DNA of 64,000 bases from Vallitalea sp. (GTDB taxonomy: Bacteria; Bacillota; Clostridia; Lachnospirales; Vallitaleaceae): contig JAOASG010000042.1 of the NCBI GenBank assembly GCA_025210235.1, positions 1-64,000 of the forward strand, in the 5' to 3' direction. The notes beneath the pieces are model-generated. The model was not told where the DNA came from. It was given only the letters and a program-made list of their open reading frames with translations, and ran no database searches. Of this stretch, positions 8,010-17,320 are shown in pieces; the first letter of the stretch is position 1; every line of letters starts with the position of its first letter. The translations under genes and the position numbers were made by a program.

Positions 8010-8096
8010 ATTTATTATGTACAAAGTATTATGTATATGATAAAATTAAATGAAGAGTAAAAGGATATAGTTAGTACTTTTTGAAGGAGTGATATA

Positions 8097-8363
8097 TTGA
8101 ATTATAGAAAAAGTAATAAAAATGGATGGGCATTATTTCTACTTATACTAGCTGGTATCGTTTTAGGAGGATTTATAGGATCTCTTGTGGAAAATGTAAA
8201 ATATGTAGGTGATTTTTTAAATTTTGGATATCCATTTGGGATGGAAAATCCTTTAGATTTGAATTTACAAGTTCTAGAAATTATGTTAAAGGTTAATTTT
8301 CATATTACTATTGCAAGTGTTATTGGTATTATAGCTGGAATACTTGTTTACAGAAAAATATAA
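8097..8363 (+). CDS. DUF4321 membrane protein
   Basis: 88-residue protein with two hydrophobic segments (ALFLLILAGIVLGGFIGSLV near the N-terminus and ASVIGIIAGILVYR at the C-terminus), matching the DUF4321 family commonly found just before maf in Clostridia. It starts at TTG 8097 after AAGGAG. The role is unknown; the position at the head of the maf-radC-mre block suggests an envelope-related function. Confidence 0.85.
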   Translation: MNYRKSNKNGWALFLLILAGIVLGGFIGSLVENVKYVGDFLNFGYPFGMENPLDLNLQVLEIMLKVNFHITIASVIGIIAGILVYRKI

Positions 8364-8383
8364 TTAGTTGAGGTAGTGATGAT

Positions 8384-8986
8384 TTGAAAAGTATTATTTT
8401 AGCTTCTGGCTCACCAAGAAGAAAAGAATTATTAGAAAGACTCAATATCGATTTTGATATTATAGTAAGTGATCTCGATGAAGATAGTATTGAGCAATCA
8501 AAGCCAGATGATTTTGTAGAAAAGTTAGCATATGAAAAAGCTAAAAGTGTTTCTATGTTAACTAATAAAGATTCTTTAGTAATAGGTTGTGATACAGTTG
8601 TGGTATATAATAATGAAATTTTAGGAAAACCAAAAAATAATGAACAAGCTATTAGTTTTCTGAAAAAATTATCAGGAAGTAATCATCAAGTATATTCAGG
8701 AATAGCTATAATAGATACTAAATCAAATAATAAATATTTATCTCATGAAATAACAGATGTTTATATGAAAGAACTTAGTAATGATGAAATTGCTTATTAT
8801 ATTCAAACAGGTGAGCCCTTTGATAAAGCTGGTGCATATGGAATTCAAGGAATAGGTTCCTTGTTTATTGAAAAAATATCAGGTGATTATTACAATGTAA
8901 TGGGTTTGCCGTTGAATAAATTATATAAAGGATTTAATGAGTTAGGAGTTAATTATTTTAACCTTGTTAATATAATAAATGATTAG
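8384..8986 (+). CDS. maf: Maf family nucleoside triphosphate pyrophosphatase
   Basis: 200-residue Maf/HAM1-type enzyme that hydrolyses non-canonical or excess nucleoside triphosphates (dTTP/UTP class in many relatives) to the monophosphate and pyrophosphate; linked to septum control in Bacillus. The N-terminal motif LASGSPRRKELL is diagnostic, and GCDTVV and EPFDKAGAYGIQG are the other family signatures. TTG 8384 is the only in-frame start behind the GAGGTAGTG site. It is followed by a 10-bp stem hairpin. Confidence 0.95.
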   Translation: MKSIILASGSPRRKELLERLNIDFDIIVSDLDEDSIEQSKPDDFVEKLAYEKAKSVSMLTNKDSLVIGCDTVVVYNNEILGKPKNNEQAISFLKKLSGSNHQVYSGIAIIDTKSNNKYLSHEITDVYMKELSNDEIAYYIQTGEPFDKAGAYGIQGIGSLFIEKISGDYYNVMGLPLNKLYKGFNELGVNYFNLVNIIND

Positions 8987-9021
8987 TAGCTTATATATTC
9001 TATATCTTAATAATATCCTTT

Positions 9022-9052
9022 AGAGTTAAGTGTTATCATTATACTTAACTCT
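9022..9052 (+). terminator. Probable terminator after maf
   Basis: AGAGTTAAGT (9022-9031) pairs with ACTTAACTCT (9043-9052) around an 11-base loop. The following ATTTATAT is only a weak T tract. Confidence 0.55.
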
Positions 9053-9207
9053 ATTTATATATGTTAATATATGTCAACTAAGAGGCTATGAATATTTGGA
9101 CTTAGAAAACATTAATTGATAAGCCTAGAGGATATTCTTAAAAAAGACTAAATATATACTTTATAATCTTATAGCAATGATTTCATAAAATTATAGGGGG
9201 ATAAATA

Positions 9208-9903
9208 ATGAATAGCGAGGTAAGGATGAGGGTAAAAGATTTACCTATATCGGAGAGACCTTATGAGAAACTAGAAAAATGGGGACCAAGTTCATTGTCT
9301 GATGCAGAATTATTAGCAATAATTATTAAAAGTGGTTCTAAAAAAGAACGCTCCATTGAATTAGCTCAAAGAATTCTTGGAATAAAAAAACAAGGAATAA
9401 GAGGGATATATGATTTAACATTAGAAGAATTACAACAAGTGTCTGGTATTGGTAGAGTGAAATCTATTCAAATTAAGGCAATTGCTGAATTATCTAAGCG
9501 TATATCAAAGAACAAAGCCGCTGAGAAAGTGAAAATTTCTTCACCTAGTTCAATCGCATCATTATATATGGAAGAACTTAGATATTTACATCAAGAACAT
9601 TTGAAAATTGTTTTTTTAGATACAAAAAATCAGATTATTTCAGATAAATTTCTTACTGTAGGAACAGTAAATGCTTCTTTGATTAATCCTAGAGAAGTAT
9701 TTATTGAATCTTTAAAACATAATGCAGTACATATAATATTATTACACAATCATCCAAGTGGTGATCCAACACCCAGTAAAGAGGACATTTTAATTACTAA
9801 AAGAATTATTGAGGCAGGAAATATTATTGGAATACAATTATTAGACCATATTGTTATTGGAGATGGTAATTATATAAGTTTAAAAGAACGAGGTATAATT
9901 TAA
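9208..9903 (+). CDS. radC: RadC family (JAB domain) protein
   Basis: 231 residues: an N-terminal helix-hairpin-helix region (LEELQQVSGIGRVKSIQIKA) and a C-terminal JAB/MPN metalloprotease-like domain with HNHPSGDPTPSKED, which keeps the two histidines and the aspartate of the zinc site. Despite the name, a DNA repair role is not established. It sits between maf and mreB, the usual order in Firmicutes. Confidence 0.95.
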   Translation: MNSEVRMRVKDLPISERPYEKLEKWGPSSLSDAELLAIIIKSGSKKERSIELAQRILGIKKQGIRGIYDLTLEELQQVSGIGRVKSIQIKAIAELSKRISKNKAAEKVKISSPSSIASLYMEELRYLHQEHLKIVFLDTKNQIISDKFLTVGTVNASLINPREVFIESLKHNAVHIILLHNHPSGDPTPSKEDILITKRIIEAGNIIGIQLLDHIVIGDGNYISLKERGII

Positions 9904-9933
9904 ATAATACCGATAATTTTATAACGAAATTCT

Positions 9934-9971
9934 AGTTCTAAAAACTGCTAAGAAAAGCGCTTAGTAGAACT
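9934..9971 (+). terminator. Hairpin after radC
   Basis: AGTTCTA (9934-9940) pairs with TAGAACT (9965-9971), with an inner stem formed by the CTAAG and CTTAG segments. A short TTT follows. Candidate terminator separating radC from mreB. Confidence 0.45.
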
Positions 9972-10006
9972 TTCCTATAAGAGAACAATATAATTCTAAA
10001 TATAGA

Positions 10007-10112
10007 AATTAATTGTAATATTTGGAGATAATATAATATGTAGATTTTATTTTACTGGGGAACCCAATATATTGTATTAAAGAATTAACAGAATGTAGTT
10101 TAAATTACTTAG
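10007..10112. repeat. Degenerate copy of the palindromic repeat (copy G)
   Basis: The right half matches the family well: CTGGGGAACCCAATATATTG, then TATTAAAGAATTAACAGAATGTAGTTT (10073-10099) and the end AAATTACTTA. The left half is diverged but keeps TAATTGTAAT and AATATGTAG. It lies in the mreB leader. Confidence 0.6.
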
Positions 10113-10142
10113 TGGATGAAGCAAGCTTGAAAGGAGTTTTTT

Positions 10143-11180
10143 ATGTTTATTAGAGAACTAGGATTTGATTTAGGAACATCAGTTATGCATATTAGTGAAA
10201 AGGAAAAAGGTATAATTTTAGATGAATCTGAAATTATTGCGTTAGATAAAGCAAAAGGAAATATTGTTGCAGTAGGAGAAGAGGCTTATGATATGCTAGA
10301 AAAAACACCTCCACATATCATAATTAATAGTCCTGTAAAATACGGGGTAATTGCTGACTTTGAAAATATGAAAAAACTATTAAAAGAGCAATTAAAAAGA
10401 TTAAAAATGGGAAATAAAGCATCAAATAATACTGCGATTGTAAGTGTTCCAAATGATGTATCTGAGGTTGAAAGAAAAGCTATATATGATTTATTTGTCC
10501 ATTCTGGTTTTAGATCAAAAAGAGTATTTCTTGTTGAAAAACCTGTTGCCGCTGCAATTGGTGCAGAAGTAGATGTATTAGAACCTTATGGTAATATGAT
10601 AGTAGATATAGGAGGAGGAACGACTGAAATATCAGTTATATCTCTAGGTGGTATAGTTATTAGTAAATTATTAAAAATAGGTGGCAACAAATTTGATGAA
10701 GATATTAAAAGTTATATAAAAAGAAAATATAACATTTATATTGGGAAAAAAACTTCGGAGAAAATAAAAAAAGAAATTGGATTTGCATACATTAAGGATG
10801 AAGATGATATTGTTGATATAAATGTAGTTGGAAGAGATGTTGTTACAGGACTACCAAAGAAAATATCAGTGACAAATGAAGATGTATACAATGCTATAAA
10901 AGAAGATATTAATATTATTATTGATGCAATTAAATATATTCTTGAAAAAACGCCCCCAGAGTTGTCTTCTGATATATTAGAAACAGGTGTATATTTAACT
11001 GGAGGAAGTTCTTCGTTAAATAATTTGGATTTATTAATAATGAATGAAACTTCGCTTCGTGTTAACCAAGTTAAAAATCCTAAAGAATGTGTGGTTAACG
11101 GTATTGATATTATTTTAAGGGATATGAATAAATATGAAGATATATTATTATCGTCAAAACAAGAGTCGAAATTAAAATGA
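10143..11180 (+). CDS. mreB: Rod shape-determining protein MreB
   Basis: Actin-like protein that guides lateral wall synthesis on the inner membrane face. The 345-residue product has the actin-fold phosphate loops (LGFDLGTSV at residue 6 and DIGGGTTEISVIS near 156) and the adenosine motif LTGGSSSL. A strong AAAGGAG site precedes ATG 10143. It heads mreB-mreC-mreD-PBP2 and is followed after 41 bases by mreC. Confidence 0.95.
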   Translation: MFIRELGFDLGTSVMHISEKEKGIILDESEIIALDKAKGNIVAVGEEAYDMLEKTPPHIIINSPVKYGVIADFENMKKLLKEQLKRLKMGNKASNNTAIVSVPNDVSEVERKAIYDLFVHSGFRSKRVFLVEKPVAAAIGAEVDVLEPYGNMIVDIGGGTTEISVISLGGIVISKLLKIGGNKFDEDIKSYIKRKYNIYIGKKTSEKIKKEIGFAYIKDEDDIVDINVVGRDVVTGLPKKISVTNEDVYNAIKEDINIIIDAIKYILEKTPPELSSDILETGVYLTGGSSSLNNLDLLIMNETSLRVNQVKNPKECVVNGIDIILRDMNKYEDILLSSKQESKLK

Positions 11181-11221
11181 TATATACAATGATTACTGAA
11201 TGATAGTGTGGGAGGCATTAA

Positions 11222-12055
11222 ATGATTAGAAGGAAAAAGATACCAACAAAATATATTATACTTTTAATGACACTGATATGTTTGATACTTATGGTTCTTA
11301 CATGGGGAACTCGTTCAAAAGTAAGTCCAATAGAAGATAGTATAGCATATGTTGTAGTTCCTGTGCAAAAAGGAGTTAACGTTCTTGGCGATTGGGTTAT
11401 AGATAAAGTCGATTTTGTAAAAAATGTTAATTCCCTAGAAGCAATAAACAAGGAGTTAAATGAAGAAGTTAATAAGTTGCGTTATGAAAATAAAATTTTA
11501 CAACAAGATAAGATTGAGCTTGATAGGCTTCGTAACTTATATGAATTAGACAAGAAATATCCTAGTTATCCTAAGATAGGTGCTTCTATAATAGCCAAAG
11601 AACCTGGTAATTGGTATAATGTATTTGAACTTGATAAAGGAACAAAAGATGGTTTAAAAGTTAATATGGTAGTAATGGCTGGAAATGGTTTAGTAGGACA
11701 TATTTTTGAAGTTGGTACTAACTATGCTAAAGTAAGGTCTATTATTGATGATTCTAGTAAAGTGAGTGCTAAAATCCTTAGAACATCAGATACTTGTATA
11801 GTTCAAGGTGAAAAACAATATTCTGGATATTGTAAAGTGGATTTCATTGAAGGTTCAGCCAATATTATTAATGGAGATGAAATAGTAACGTCTCATTTAT
11901 CAGAAATTTACCCACCAGGTATACTAATTGGTACTATAAAGGAGATAAAAGAAAGTTCTAATAAATTAAATAAATCAGCTATTATTGAGCCTGTAGTTGA
12001 TTTCAAACATCTTGAAGAAGTATTGGTTATTAATCAAGTTTGGAAAGAAAAATAA
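11222..12055 (+). CDS. mreC: Rod shape-determining protein MreC
   Basis: 277-residue bitopic membrane protein: a basic N-terminus, one transmembrane segment (YIILLMTLICLILMVL), a coiled coil (about residues 75-105, NKELNEEVNKLRYENKIL) and the extracellular beta domain (VGHIFEVGTNYAKVRSIID). MreC organises the elongation complex by contacting PBP2. It lies between mreB and mreD with its own GGAGG site. Confidence 0.95.
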   Translation: MIRRKKIPTKYIILLMTLICLILMVLTWGTRSKVSPIEDSIAYVVVPVQKGVNVLGDWVIDKVDFVKNVNSLEAINKELNEEVNKLRYENKILQQDKIELDRLRNLYELDKKYPSYPKIGASIIAKEPGNWYNVFELDKGTKDGLKVNMVVMAGNGLVGHIFEVGTNYAKVRSIIDDSSKVSAKILRTSDTCIVQGEKQYSGYCKVDFIEGSANIINGDEIVTSHLSEIYPPGILIGTIKEIKESSNKLNKSAIIEPVVDFKHLEEVLVINQVWKEK

Positions 12056-12079
12056 TAATTCAATAGGGGAGATACTAGT

Positions 12080-12595
12080 ATGCTTAGAATAATTATTATG
12101 GTACTAATTGTACTATTAAATATAATTTTTCAACCTACAATGATGAAAAGTATAAGCATTAACAATATAGCACCGAATCTTTTAATTATTACTACTGTTT
12201 CTTTTGCACTCCTTAGAGGGAAATATGAAGGAGGAATAATAGGGTTTTGCTGTGGATTTCTTCAAGATATTTTTTTCGGCAAGGTTTTAGGATTTTATGC
12301 ACTTATTTATATGTATATTGGTTTTTCAAGTGGTTATTTATATAGAAGCTTTTATAAAGATAGTATTCTTATACCAACACTTGTAATTTCTGGATGCGAT
12401 TTAATATATGGGTTTTATATATACATATTTACTTTTTTGTTAAGAGGCAAACTTAATTTGATGTATTATTTAGGTAATATTATTATTCCTGAATTAGTTT
12501 ATACATCACTTATTGCAGTAATTGTTTATAAACTATTCCATTATATTAATTATAAATTAGAGATGCATGAAAAAAAGGAGGCAAGTAGCAGTTGA
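12080..12595 (+). CDS. mreD: Rod shape-determining protein MreD
   Basis: 171-residue polytopic membrane protein with about five hydrophobic segments. The FALLRGKYEGGIIGFCCGFLQDIFFG stretch (about residues 41-66) is the typical MreD signature. It starts at ATG 12080 behind GGGGAGA and overlaps the PBP2 start by four bases, so the two are translationally coupled. Confidence 0.93.
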   Translation: MLRIIIMVLIVLLNIIFQPTMMKSISINNIAPNLLIITTVSFALLRGKYEGGIIGFCCGFLQDIFFGKVLGFYALIYMYIGFSSGYLYRSFYKDSILIPTLVISGCDLIYGFYIYIFTFLLRGKLNLMYYLGNIIIPELVYTSLIAVIVYKLFHYINYKLEMHEKKEASSS

Positions 12596-15411
12596 TTAAA
12601 GAAATTTTATCGAGTATATGGAAAGTTATAAAACATAGATTGTTCATTTTATTTATTATAATTTTAGTAGTATTTGGAGTCCTACTTAATAGAGTTTTTG
12701 AATTGCAAATTGTACAAGGGCAAAAATTAGCTAAAGACTTTAGTATTAATATAGAAAGAAATATTACATTAGAAGGTACAAGAGGAAATATATATGATAG
12801 AAATGGAATACCTCTTGCGATGAATGAATTAGCTTATTCAGTAACATTAGATGATAGTGTCCCTGTAGATGATAGAATAGTTATGATTAGAGATTTAATT
12901 AAGGTTATTGAAGATAATGGTGATAATATAATTGTAACTTTTCCAATAAATATTAATGAACAAGGAACATTTGAATTTAAAGGCTCTAATTCAGCATTCA
13001 TTAGATTTAAAAAAGAAATATTTGGGAGAAAATTATCAGAAGAACAGGAGCAAATGACTCCAAAAGAAATGATTGACCACATTAGAAAGAAATTTAATAT
13101 TCCAGAAGAAAAATATAATGACAAAGAAGCTATAAAGATTATGGGTATTAGATATGCATTATATATAACTAGAGGTTATAAGTATAGACCGCTAAAAATA
13201 GCTGTTGATATTTCTAAAAAAACATTAGCAATGTTGAATGAAAATCAAAGTAAATTTCCAGGTGCGAAGATAATTGTTGAACCTAGAAGAAAATATAATT
13301 ATTCGCCATATTTTTCGCATATTTTAGGATATACTAAGAAAATAAGTCCATCACAATTAGAAAAATTAAAAATTCATGGCTATAATGCTTTAGATATTGT
13401 TGGACAGGCAGGTATTGAAAAAGAAATGGAAATATATCTTAAAGGAACAGATGGTAAACAAACAGTAGAAATTGATAATATTGGAAGAACTAGAAATATT
13501 ATAAAGACTGAAGAACCTAAACCTGGAAAAGATGTATTCTTAACCATTGATAAAGATCTTCAAATTAAAACATATGATGCACTAGAAAAACAAATTGCTA
13601 ATGTAATTGCTTCGAAAATTCAGATTACAAAACCAGCATCAACAAGAGATATTAAGATTTTATTAAAAGAAGTCTTTAGTTCTTTATTTAAAAACAAAGT
13701 GGTTTCTTTAGAAAAATTAGATAAGTCTTTAGATAATCAGTATCAAAATAAAATATACAAGGCTTACTTACAGCATTATAATTTTATTTTAGATAAAATT
13801 AATTATTCATTAGCTAACAATAGTAATAAATATTCTTCAGAAATTGATAGGTATTTTGATTATATAATTGACAAGTTAGTAGAGGATGGTATATTATTAA
13901 CACGAAAGGCTGTAGAACATAAAACTACTGAAAATAAAGAAAAAAATGATAACCAGAAATTAGATGTTGAAGTAGAATCTTATACAAAATATAAAAATGA
14001 TGAGATTAGTGTACGCGAATACCTTAAGGATAGTGTTAAAAATAATCATATAAAAATCGAAGTTATAAAAAATGAAGGCGAACATTTGACAGATGAAATA
14101 TATGATTACTTAGTGGATTATATAAATAAGCATATATTAGAGTCTGATAGTTTTAAGAGACTAGTATATACAGTAATGTCAGAAGAAGAAAGATTCTATT
14201 ATAGAGATTTATGCCTTATGCTTATTGAACAAGGAATTGTTGATTCTAATGAAGAAGAAATTTCAAATATTAAAAGAGGAAGATTATCTGCATTAGATTT
14301 TATTAAGAACAAAATAGTTAATCTGGAAATTAAACCTAGTCAATTGGCTTTAGATCCTAGTACTGGTTCTGCAGTTGTAGTTGATATAAACACAGGTGAG
14401 GTTTTGTCAATGGTTAGCTACCCAAGTTTTGATAATAATAGACTGGTTAATAATTTTGATAAAAATTACTATAATAAATTACTACAAGATCCAACAAATC
14501 CTCTATTTCATAGAGCAACAAAAGAACGAAGAGCACCAGGTTCAACATTTAAAATGATATCTGCAATGGCAGGTTTAGAAGAAGGTGTAATAAATAAAAA
14601 TACTATAATTAGATGCTTAGGTATTTTTAATAAAATAACCCCTTCTGCAAAGTGTTGGGTATATACTGCATACCATACTACTCATGGAAATGAAAATGTC
14701 GCAGAAGCATTAAGAGATTCATGTAATTACTTTTTTTATGAAGTAGGTTTAAGACTAGGAAAAGATGAGGATGGTAATTATATTCCAATAGTAGGCATAA
14801 ATAAATTAAATGAATATGTAAAGAAATTTGGTCTTAATACTAAATCTGGAATAGAGTTATACGAATATCAACCCAAGAATCCTACTAATGATCCAATACG
14901 TTCAGCTATTGGTCAAGATATGAATAATTATACTCCTGTTCAATTAGCTAGATATATAGCTACTTTAGCTAATGGAGGTACTAATTATGAGTTAAATATA
15001 GTAGATAAAATTACTAAAAACAATGGTATGATTTTTGAAGATAGAACTCCTAATATTGATACCGTAAGCAATTTTAATCCTGACAATCTTGCTACTGTTT
15101 ATTCAGGAATGCTTAAGGTTACAACTAAACAAAATGGTGTAAGAGGTACAGCTTATAGTATATTTAAGGACTTACCAATTAAGGTTGCTGGAAAAACAGG
15201 TACATCTCAAGAAAGTTCCAAGAGACCTGATCATGCTATTTTTACAGCATTTGCACCTTTTGAAAAACCAGAAATAGCAGTCGTTGTTGTTATTCCATAT
15301 GGATATACTGCCCAAAACTCTGGAAAGGTAGTAAAAGAAGTTATTACTAGTTATTATGATTTATATGGAACAAAGGAAACAACCACTATGAATAATAAAT
15401 TAGAATTTTAG
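12592..15411 (+). CDS. mrdA: Penicillin-binding protein 2 (elongation transpeptidase) with large insertion
   Basis: Class B PBP that cross-links peptidoglycan in the elongasome with RodA. Order: one N-terminal membrane helix (about residues 14-32), the dimerisation domain with NITLEGTRGNIYDRNG, then a 240-residue insertion (about 345-583), then the transpeptidase domain. Catalytic motifs are complete: STFK (S651), SCN (S710) and KTG (K868). At 939 residues it is well above the usual 600-750; the insertion is mostly charged and helical and lies before SALDPSTGSAVVVD-like sequence. Long PBP2 forms occur in some Clostridia. TTG 12592 follows GGAGG. Confidence 0.95.
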   Translation: MIKEILSSIWKVIKHRLFILFIIILVVFGVLLNRVFELQIVQGQKLAKDFSINIERNITLEGTRGNIYDRNGIPLAMNELAYSVTLDDSVPVDDRIVMIRDLIKVIEDNGDNIIVTFPININEQGTFEFKGSNSAFIRFKKEIFGRKLSEEQEQMTPKEMIDHIRKKFNIPEEKYNDKEAIKIMGIRYALYITRGYKYRPLKIAVDISKKTLAMLNENQSKFPGAKIIVEPRRKYNYSPYFSHILGYTKKISPSQLEKLKIHGYNALDIVGQAGIEKEMEIYLKGTDGKQTVEIDNIGRTRNIIKTEEPKPGKDVFLTIDKDLQIKTYDALEKQIANVIASKIQITKPASTRDIKILLKEVFSSLFKNKVVSLEKLDKSLDNQYQNKIYKAYLQHYNFILDKINYSLANNSNKYSSEIDRYFDYIIDKLVEDGILLTRKAVEHKTTENKEKNDNQKLDVEVESYTKYKNDEISVREYLKDSVKNNHIKIEVIKNEGEHLTDEIYDYLVDYINKHILESDSFKRLVYTVMSEEERFYYRDLCLMLIEQGIVDSNEEEISNIKRGRLSALDFIKNKIVNLEIKPSQLALDPSTGSAVVVDINTGEVLSMVSYPSFDNNRLVNNFDKNYYNKLLQDPTNPLFHRATKERRAPGSTFKMISAMAGLEEGVINKNTIIRCLGIFNKITPSAKCWVYTAYHTTHGNENVAEALRDSCNYFFYEVGLRLGKDEDGNYIPIVGINKLNEYVKKFGLNTKSGIELYEYQPKNPTNDPIRSAIGQDMNNYTPVQLARYIATLANGGTNYELNIVDKITKNNGMIFEDRTPNIDTVSNFNPDNLATVYSGMLKVTTKQNGVRGTAYSIFKDLPIKVAGKTGTSQESSKRPDHAIFTAFAPFEKPEIAVVVVIPYGYTAQNSGKVVKEVITSYYDLYGTKETTTMNNKLEF

Positions 15412-15501
15412 TAGAATATAAGATAATAAAATTATTAAAAGTACTAAGTTAAGTAGGTAAGTCAAATTGTAGAACTTTTAATGTTTAGGGGATGATGATC
15501 C

Positions 15502-16203
15502 ATGAGTGATTGTATACTTATTAAAGGTAATAAATATGGACTTACCATTATATTAGATGAAAATGAAACATTTGAAAAATTAAAAGAAACATTAAAAATA
15601 AAAATCATTGATTCTAAAAAATTCTTTAAGAATGCAAAAGTTGCCATTACCTTTACAGGAAAAGAACTCTCACATAAACAACAGAAGGAATTAGTTGATA
15701 TTATAACTAATTATTCAGATATGGAAGTTACATGTATTTTAGATTCTGAATTAAGTAATGTATCAAATAAAAACAATTCTTCACAAATACATAAACAAGA
15801 GTTGTTGAACTTGAATTATCCAATATCTGTTTTTCATAATGGAACACTTCGCTCTGGTCAACAGATTAATGTGGACCACAGTATTGTTATTATGGGAGAT
15901 GTGAATCCAGGCGCTAATGTTATTGCAAAAGGTAATGTAATTATTTTAGGTGCATTGAAAGGAAATGTTTATGTTAAAGAGATTGATGGTAAATATCCTT
16001 TTGTAGTTGCATTATCAATGGCTCCTATGCAATTAAGAATAGGTGATATAATGGGAAGATTTCCAGATAAAAAAGAATTTACATGGGATGATTCAACAGC
16101 CCAAATTGCTTATGTAGAAAAAGGTAGAATATGTATTGAAACACTTAATAAAAATATCTATAAAGAACTTGATTTTTATAACAGTGAAATGATAATAAAT
16201 TAA
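15502..16203 (+). CDS. minC: Septum site-determining protein MinC
   Basis: Division inhibitor that blocks FtsZ polymerisation away from mid-cell. It has 233 residues: an N-terminal FtsZ-binding domain and a C-terminal beta-helix (FHNGTLRSGQQINVDHSIVI, GDVNPGANVIAKGNVIILG) that dimerises and binds MinD. It begins the min cluster and is followed by minD after 17 bases. Confidence 0.95.
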   Translation: MSDCILIKGNKYGLTIILDENETFEKLKETLKIKIIDSKKFFKNAKVAITFTGKELSHKQQKELVDIITNYSDMEVTCILDSELSNVSNKNNSSQIHKQELLNLNYPISVFHNGTLRSGQQINVDHSIVIMGDVNPGANVIAKGNVIILGALKGNVYVKEIDGKYPFVVALSMAPMQLRIGDIMGRFPDKKEFTWDDSTAQIAYVEKGRICIETLNKNIYKELDFYNSEMIIN

Positions 16204-16220
16204 GAAAGAGGGGGATTTTA

Positions 16221-17018
16221 ATGAGTGAAGTAATTGTTGTAACATCTGGTAAGGGTGGAGTTGGAAAAACCACAACAACAGCTAACCTAGGAGCTGGATT
16301 AGCTATGGAAGACAAAAAAGTTTGTTTGATTGATGCAGATATAGGATTAAGAAATCTTGATGTTGTAATGGGACTAGAAAATAGAATTGTATATAATTTA
16401 ATAGATGTTATTGAAGGTAATTGTAGACTTAAACAAGCATTAATTAAGGATAAAAGATACCCGACATTATTTTTGTTACCTGCTGCACAAACAAAAGATA
16501 AAACAGCAGTAACACCTGAACAAATGCTAAAGTTATGTCAATCTTTAAAAGAAGAATTTGATTATATTATTATTGATTGTCCAGCAGGGATTGAACAAGG
16601 ATTTAAGAATGCAATTGCAGGTGCTGATAGAGCTTTAGTAGTTACAACACCAGAAATATCAGCAATTCGTGATGCTGATAGAATAATTGGATTATTAGAA
16701 GCAAACGATCTTAGAAATCCTGAATTGATTATTAATAGAATACGTACTGATATGGTGAAAAAAGGTGACATGATGTCTGTTGAAGATGTAGTTGAAATTC
16801 TTGCTATTGAATTATTGGGAGCTATTCCTGATGATGAAAACATTGTTATTTCTACAAATAATGGAGAACCTATAGTAGGAAATAGAAATTTTATTTCTGG
16901 AAAGGCATATGGAAATATAACTAAAAGAGTAATGGGAGAGGATGTTCCATTTTTAAACTTTGAAAATGAAGGTGGATTTTTTAATAAGCTTAAGAACATT
17001 ATGAAGTTTAATAACTAA
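16221..17018 (+). CDS. minD: Septum site-determining protein MinD
   Basis: ParA-family ATPase that recruits MinC to the membrane. The deviant Walker A motif KGGVGKTTT (residues 11-19), the switch sequence LIDADIGLRNLD and IIDCPAGIE are all present. The C-terminus (FFNKLKNIMKF) is the amphipathic helix that targets the membrane. The length of 265 residues is typical. It sits between minC and minE. Confidence 0.97.
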   Translation: MSEVIVVTSGKGGVGKTTTTANLGAGLAMEDKKVCLIDADIGLRNLDVVMGLENRIVYNLIDVIEGNCRLKQALIKDKRYPTLFLLPAAQTKDKTAVTPEQMLKLCQSLKEEFDYIIIDCPAGIEQGFKNAIAGADRALVVTTPEISAIRDADRIIGLLEANDLRNPELIINRIRTDMVKKGDMMSVEDVVEILAIELLGAIPDDENIVISTNNGEPIVGNRNFISGKAYGNITKRVMGEDVPFLNFENEGGFFNKLKNIMKFNN

Positions 17019-17031
17019 AGGAGGGGTATAA

Positions 17032-17292
17032 GTGCCATTATTGAGTAAGAAAACATCCAAAAAAGTTGCAAAAGATAGACTGAAACTTGTACTTATACAC
17101 GATAGAGCAAATTGTTCTCCTGAGTTATTGGAGATGATTAAGACAGACATTATTAATGTTATTAGTAAATATATGGAAATTGATGAAGAAGAATTGGATA
17201 TAAAAATGGGTAACACTAAATCAGAAATAAGTGATGGTGTTGTTCCAGCTTTATATGCTAATATACCTATAAAAAAAATGAAAAAAGCATAG
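17032..17292 (+). CDS. minE: Cell division topological specificity factor MinE
   Basis: 86-residue MinD-activating factor. DRLKLVLIHDRANCSPELLE is the classic MinD-binding segment, followed by the dimerisation beta domain. It starts at GTG 17032 behind AAAGGAGGGG. Presence of MinE together with DivIVA in the same window is typical of Clostridia and differs from Bacillus, which lacks MinE. Confidence 0.95.
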   Translation: MPLLSKKTSKKVAKDRLKLVLIHDRANCSPELLEMIKTDIINVISKYMEIDEEELDIKMGNTKSEISDGVVPALYANIPIKKMKKA

Positions 17293-17320
17293 GCTACAAC
17301 AATAAATATTATAGAAAGAA

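Noticed and set aside
10736..11218. 160-codon open frame on the minus strand
   Set aside because: It is antisense to mreB and has no ribosome binding site or recognisable domain.
16562..16999. 145-codon open frame on the minus strand
   Set aside because: It is antisense to minD, which has clear motifs and a ribosome binding site. The minus frame has none.
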